Shown here piece by piece: positions 13,653 to 17,220 of a stretch of 17,220 nucleotides of DNA. Made by a program: the position numbers and the translations under genes. The stretch's first letter is position 1, and every line of letters starts with the position of its first letter. This DNA comes from CAYSPT01 sp964432985 (GTDB taxonomy: Bacteria > Muiribacteriota > CAYSPT01): NCBI GenBank assembly GCA_964432985.1, contig CAYSPT010000090.1:1-17220 (forward strand), given 5' to 3'. Under the pieces are notes generated by a model. The model did not search any database, was not told the DNA's origin, and saw only the letters and a program-made list of their open reading frames with translations.

Positions 13653-14972
13653 ATGAATGGATGGCGGTATAAAGACGAGCCATACGACAGTAACGCTACA
13701 CGCACCATTGTCATTCTTATCATCACCGTGTTAATCGTTGCTAATCTGACCGGAGTTGAGCCGGTTGCCTATCCCGTCCGGGCAGACGGGCTGACGGCTG
13801 TTTTTTCCGCCGTGAGCTACGCCCCGCCGCCGCCGCTGGTGCCGGTGGAGTTCCGCTACAAGGCCCCCGACGCCGAAAGTGTCTGCTGGGCGTCGGAGGC
13901 TAATAAGTGGAAACCGGACGCCTGCCCCCTGAAGGGACCGGATGAAAATGGTGTCTGGCACGTAACCGTATCGCTTTTTCCCGGTATCTACCAGTACAAG
14001 TTCGTGGTGAATGGTTCGGAATGGGTCACCAATCCGGCCGCTCCTTCGGTGGACGACGACGGCTATACCAACTCCCTGGTAGTGGTTGGCACCACCCTTG
14101 AAAGGATGGGGGTAGCGGCCTTCACAGAAATGAAGTTAAAAAAACTCTCCCGGAAAATCATGGGCGAAAACGCTCCACCACCCGGTTACGGCAGCCTGTT
14201 CAAACCGTTCAGGTTCTGCGTTCTCGGCGACAGCCGGAACAATCCGAAAGTGTACCGCTGGCTGCTGAAGGAAGCATCTGCCCATCAGCCGCGGTTCATA
14301 GCTAACACCGGTGATATCGTGGATAATTCGAAAAACGAAAATGAGTGGGAAGAGTACCTGTTCGCCACCGACGGTATCGACGTGCCCCAGTTCGTTGCCT
14401 GGGGCAACCACGAGTACCGCCGTGGCCAGTGGAACCCGCTTCTGAAAGAGTTCGCCGACCACCCGGGAAACGAGCTCTATTACGCGTTCCAGCTGGAAAA
14501 CTCCCTGTTCGTCTTTCTCAACAGCGAGCTGAGGAATCAGAAATCAAAGATAACCGGGGAACAGTTTGACTGGCTCCGGCGTACCCTGGAGGGTCACGTG
14601 GCCGATCACGTGTTCGTATTCATCCACCGCCCCTTCTGGGCGGCGCCCCACGGCAAGCATTGCGGTGACTGCCTTGATTCGCGCCCCAAAGACCTCAAGC
14701 GGGTAGTGGCGTTGGTAAAAAAGCACGGGGTGACGGCCATATTCGGCGGCCACGACCACCTGTACTACCGTTCCGAACACGAAGGAATTCCCCAGATAAT
14801 CACCGGTGGAGCCGGTGCCGTCCTATACGCAGATGAGGAAAAAGGCGGATTCTACCATTTCATCGTGGTGGATGTGAAAGGTGACCGGGTGGAAGCCACC
14901 ACCTGGGGAGCCGTCAAACACGGCCAACCGCTCGAAGTGAAAGATGAATTTCTCCTGGCTGGTAAGAAATGA
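13653..14972 (+). CDS. Membrane-anchored metallophosphoesterase with CBM48/AMPK-type domain
   Basis: This 439-residue protein has a membrane segment at residues 17-33 (RTIVILIITVLIVANL), which likely anchors it with the rest outside the cytoplasm. Residues about 62-146 form a CBM48/AMPK-beta-like E-set domain (VWHVTVSLFPGIYQYKFVVN, GSEWVTNPAAPSVDDDG, TNSLVVV). Residues 185-420 are a calcineurin-like phosphoesterase with LGDSR (192-195), GDIVD (220-224), GNHE (251-254), FIHRPFW (His325) and GGHDH (365-369), a complete dimetal site. CBM48 domains bind alpha-glucans or act as structural folds in such proteins; the phosphoester substrate is unknown. AAGGG lies six bases before ATG 13653. TTG 13638, also with a fair site, is an alternative. 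A DegT-type gene follows 25 bp after the stop, so the two form an operon. Confidence 0.88.
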   Translation: MNGWRYKDEPYDSNATRTIVILIITVLIVANLTGVEPVAYPVRADGLTAVFSAVSYAPPPPLVPVEFRYKAPDAESVCWASEANKWKPDACPLKGPDENGVWHVTVSLFPGIYQYKFVVNGSEWVTNPAAPSVDDDGYTNSLVVVGTTLERMGVAAFTEMKLKKLSRKIMGENAPPPGYGSLFKPFRFCVLGDSRNNPKVYRWLLKEASAHQPRFIANTGDIVDNSKNENEWEEYLFATDGIDVPQFVAWGNHEYRRGQWNPLLKEFADHPGNELYYAFQLENSLFVFLNSELRNQKSKITGEQFDWLRRTLEGHVADHVFVFIHRPFWAAPHGKHCGDCLDSRPKDLKRVVALVKKHGVTAIFGGHDHLYYRSEHEGIPQIITGGAGAVLYADEEKGGFYHFIVVDVKGDRVEATTWGAVKHGQPLEVKDEFLLAGKK

Positions 14973-14997
14973 TAAAAAAGAAAGTAAGGTGAAGTGA

Positions 14998-16272
14998 ATG
15001 CCCATTCCGCGATTCAGGCCGTCCCTGGGCGGCGCCGAGTTTAAAGCATCCCTGTGTTTCCTGACGAAGACCACCGTTTCATCCGGGGTATCGTGTGAAA
15101 AAGGCTGCGAGCAGATCCGGTATTTCGAAGAAGAGTTCGCCCGTGTCATGGGACGAAAACACGCCGTGGCTGTGCCATCGGCCCGGGTGGGATTCAACCT
15201 GGTACTCAGGTCCCTGGCACTGGAGGCGGGAAGCGAGATCGTGCTTCCGGCTTACACCCATCCCAGCGTTCCCCTGATGCTCCAGGAGATGGGATTCACC
15301 CTGCAGTTCGCCGACATATCCCGGGAGACCTTCACCGTCACCCCGGAGACTGTCGAAGCGGTCATGTCGGACAAAACACGGATCATCATTCCCACCCACC
15401 TGTACGGCCTTCCGTGCGACGTAGAAACCATCGGAAAGCTGGCGGATAAGGCGGGAACGGTAATGATCGAAGACTGCGCCCAGAGCTGCGGGGCGTCTAT
15501 CAACGGCCGGCGGACGGGCAGCTTCGGCCGGGCTGGTATCTACTCTTTCGGTATTGCCAAGAACCTTACCACCCTGGGGGGCGGCCTGGTGGTGTGCGAT
15601 GATGACTCCCTGGCGGATTTTCTGCGCTCGGAGGTATCGTCCTACGGGATGCTCCCGGCTTTGAAGCTGGCGAAGGATGTCATCATGGCCGGGATCATGA
15701 TGGTGGTCACCCAGCGGGTAGTCTTCCCCCACCTGGTCAAACCCTGCCTGGTGCTCTTCAGAAAGCTTACGGGCAACGACCTGCTCGACACCATGTTCGC
15801 CGAAGACGTGTCGGGCATGACCGGTCTGCCGCAGGGGTATTTCAACCGGGCCCACCGGCCGCTGCAGGCGGTGATCGGCCGCTGCCAGCTCACCCGGCTG
15901 GACGACATGAACGAGCGCCGACGCGAAATTGCCAAAGCCCTGCGTGAAGCCTTTGCCGATGTGGAAACCATTGGGCTTCCCGATATCCTGCCCGGGGCCT
16001 GCCCGGTGTACCCGACCTTTCCCATCGTGGTACCCGGCGAGCGCTCCCGCATCGCAGCGCGCTGCCAGCAGGAAGGGATCGACACCTCCGAAGGGTTCAT
16101 CCCGGACTGCACGTCGCTTCCGTTTCTGAAAACGGGTGACGCCGCCGCGCCCAACGCCGCTTACCTGGCCGACAGAATCCTTCACCTGCCGGTGTACCCG
16201 TCGCTGGAAGACATGGAAGTGGACATGACGGCGAGGATAGTACCAGATGTGGTTGATGAGGTGACCGGGTAG
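14998..16272 (+). CDS. DegT/DnrJ/EryC1/StrS-type PLP aminotransferase
   Basis: This 424-residue protein has the family layout: GRKHAVAVPSARVGFNLVL (PLP phosphate-binding area), IVLPAYTHPSVPLMLQEMGF, PTHLYGLPCDVE, MIEDCAQSCGASINGRRTG (Asp159, Gln162) and YSFGIAKNLTTLGGG with the PLP lysine Lys188. These enzymes usually transaminate a keto sugar nucleotide. Residues about 225-258 are unusually hydrophobic (KDVIMAGIMMVVTQRVVFPH and onward), suggesting a membrane-contacting insertion, so the substrate may be lipid-linked. The N-terminus is cysteine-containing and differs from typical sugar aminotransferases. AAGGTGA lies seven bases before the ATG. Its last 12 codons and stop are repeated twice, degenerately, just downstream. 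The UbiA gene is convergent. Confidence 0.88.
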   Translation: MPIPRFRPSLGGAEFKASLCFLTKTTVSSGVSCEKGCEQIRYFEEEFARVMGRKHAVAVPSARVGFNLVLRSLALEAGSEIVLPAYTHPSVPLMLQEMGFTLQFADISRETFTVTPETVEAVMSDKTRIIIPTHLYGLPCDVETIGKLADKAGTVMIEDCAQSCGASINGRRTGSFGRAGIYSFGIAKNLTTLGGGLVVCDDDSLADFLRSEVSSYGMLPALKLAKDVIMAGIMMVVTQRVVFPHLVKPCLVLFRKLTGNDLLDTMFAEDVSGMTGLPQGYFNRAHRPLQAVIGRCQLTRLDDMNERRREIAKALREAFADVETIGLPDILPGACPVYPTFPIVVPGERSRIAARCQQEGIDTSEGFIPDCTSLPFLKTGDAAAPNAAYLADRILHLPVYPSLEDMEVDMTARIVPDVVDEVTG

Positions 16273-16383
16273 GGTGGATAGCCCAATACGACATCGTAAC
16301 GACAGTGATAAATGAAGTGACGGGGTAGTGGAGATAGCCCAATCAGGATCGTGCCGGACATGGTGGATGAAGTGACGGGCTGA
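16234..16383 (+). repeat. Degenerate triplication of the DegT gene's 3' end
   Basis: Three 39-nt segments start at 16234, 16290 and 16345 (periods 56 and 55). Translated, they read RIVPDVVDEVTG-stop, DIVTTVINEVTG-stop and RIVPDMVDEVTG-stop. The spacers also match (ggtggatagcccaatac and tggagatagcccaatc). The first copy is the true gene end; the others are non-coding. A weaker fourth copy may lie at about 16418-16446 (gaagtcatcggttgaac). Confidence 0.85.
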
Positions 16384-16523
16384 CCAGTGGCTGACAGAGA
16401 ATTCTGATGGGCTGAACGGTAGTCGACGGAAGTCATCGGTTGAACGAACTAATGCAGAGTTCTTAGGGATGTGCTGCTTTATGCAGGTTAGACCGGCTAC
16501 GTATCGTATAGTAAGTGATACGG
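16384..16523. other. Intergenic sequence between convergent genes
   Basis: 140 bp with a possible degraded fourth repeat and a hairpin at 16494-16530. No gene, promoter or U-rich terminator is evident. Confidence 0.6.
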
Positions 16524-16530
16524 TCAGCCG
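16494..16530. terminator. Hairpin at the end of the UbiA gene
   Basis: CGGCT (16494-16498) pairs with AGCCG (16526-16530), and CGTATC (16500-16505) with GATACG (16517-16522), with a 1/3-base internal loop and an 11-base terminal loop. It overlaps the UbiA stop codon. No U tract is present on either strand, so termination is only a possibility. Confidence 0.35.
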
Positions 16531-17171
16531 ATAGTGCTCAGTAACGCCGCCAGCACGGCCAGGCTGGCCAGGTGGACTCTGAACACCGGTTTTTCGCTGT
16601 AGTGCTCCCGGTTGATCAGGAAGAACTGGATTATTCCCAGCGCGGCCACCGGAATCATGAGAGGCAGGCTTTTTACCAGCACCCAGACCGCCAGGTGCGC
16701 GAGCAGGAAAAACAGCCCGATAACCAGCTTGGCACGCTTTAAGCCCATAATCACCGGCAGCGTCTTGATCCCGGCTTTGCCGTCTCCTTCGAAGTCCTTC
16801 AGATCGATGAAGTTGACCGCCGGGGTGAAAGCGCCGAGCACGAACAGGATGATGACCGGTGGAAACGAATACAGATCGTTGCCGGCGAATACGTATCCCA
16901 GGATGATCAGGAGTAGAGAGTTCCCGGAAATGATTAACTTCGAGAAAAACGTGACACGTTTCAGTCTGACCGGTGGCATGGAGTAGAGATAGTAATTTCC
17001 CATGAACACCAGGAAAACGTACATGGTAAAAAAACTGACAGCATGAGAATAGATGATGGCCATCATGAAGGCGAAGAGCGATAAACTGCGATAGGTTTTC
17101 AGGTCCAGGGCACCCGTCACGAGCGGCCGTTCCCGGTTGGATACCTGGTCGATTTCTATGTCTTCAATCAC
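16524..17171 (-). CDS. UbiA-family prenyltransferase lacking its N-terminus (possible pseudogene)
   Basis: The 215 visible residues include DIEIDQVSNRERPLVTG, the second half of the first Asp-rich motif (normally NDxxDxxxDxxxxRPLxxG). They also include NFIDLKDFEGDGKAGIKTLP (Asp123, Asp126, Asp130), the second Asp-rich motif, with six or so membrane helices around them. UbiA enzymes are about 280-300 residues; here the first helix and the N-D of the first motif are missing. Upstream of GTG 17171 the frame has no other start and meets TAG at 17199-17201. The homology breaks a few residues before the first Asp, beside actagtgtccggac (17170-17183), which could be a mobile-element end. So the gene is either disrupted or frameshifted. 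If intact it would transfer a prenyl chain to an aromatic or glycerol-type acceptor in the membrane. Confidence 0.75.
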   Translation of the reverse strand: MIEDIEIDQVSNRERPLVTGALDLKTYRSLSLFAFMMAIIYSHAVSFFTMYVFLVFMGNYYLYSMPPVRLKRVTFFSKLIISGNSLLLIILGYVFAGNDLYSFPPVIILFVLGAFTPAVNFIDLKDFEGDGKAGIKTLPVIMGLKRAKLVIGLFFLLAHLAVWVLVKSLPLMIPVAALGIIQFFLINREHYSEKPVFRVHLASLAVLAALLSTIG

Positions 17172-17220
17172 TAGTGTCCGGACGTTGAAAATTATGAACT
17201 ATACTAATCGCTTTAATGAT

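Overview
The window looks like a piece of a metagenome-assembled scaffold from an anaerobic, probably uncultivated bacterium. The base composition is GC-rich (mid-50s percent by eye), Shine-Dalgarno sites are clear, and stop/start overlaps are frequent. Several enzymes are oxygen-sensitive types: three radical SAM proteins, one with a B12-binding domain, and a UbiU/UbiV-like pair. A 100-N scaffold gap lies at 11000-11099. No rRNA, tRNA, CRISPR array or intact transposase is visible.

Layout. (1) 1-2195, plus strand: the 3' part of a six-bladed NHL-repeat protein with 7-residue tandem repeats near its N-terminus, an acylphosphatase overlapping it by 4 bp, and a degenerate J-domain protein with an unassigned C-terminal domain. 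(2) 2265-7914, plus strand: a tight gene run with a 71-aa membrane protein, a PP-loop ATPase with a CxxC, a SufS-type cysteine desulfurase, an 83-aa membrane protein, a UbiV-like and a UbiU-like U32 protein, and a radical SAM/SPASM protein. (3) 7934-11959, minus strand, convergent with the former: a second PP-loop protein with the same CxxC region and a lysine-rich tail, a second radical SAM/SPASM protein, and a B12-binding radical SAM protein. (4) 12203-13327, minus strand: a YbhN/UPF0104-type flippase-like membrane protein. (5) 13653-16272, plus strand: a membrane-anchored CBM48-metallophosphoesterase and a DegT/DnrJ-type PLP enzyme. (6) 16524-17171, minus strand: a UbiA prenyltransferase lacking its N-terminus.

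The most interesting part is the back-to-back pair of gene runs at 2265-11959. A desulfurase would mobilise sulfur as persulfide, and PP-loop ATPases would activate a substrate by adenylation and accept sulfur or nitrogen. The U32 pair could hydroxylate without O2, and three radical SAM enzymes could modify unactivated carbon. Together these suggest a multi-step anaerobic modification pathway. The substrate is unknown: a membrane lipid or quinone (small membrane proteins, nearby UbiA) and an RNA (lysine-rich tail, U32 relatives that hydroxylate RNA) are both possible.

Non-coding features include four 17-bp tandem repeats upstream of the second PP-loop gene, a promoter followed by three 14-bp repeats before the phosphoesterase gene, and three degenerate copies of the DegT gene's own 3' end including its stop codon. 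A 55-bp duplication flanking the N gap is best explained as overlapping contig ends. Collapsing it restores one 399-residue reading frame.
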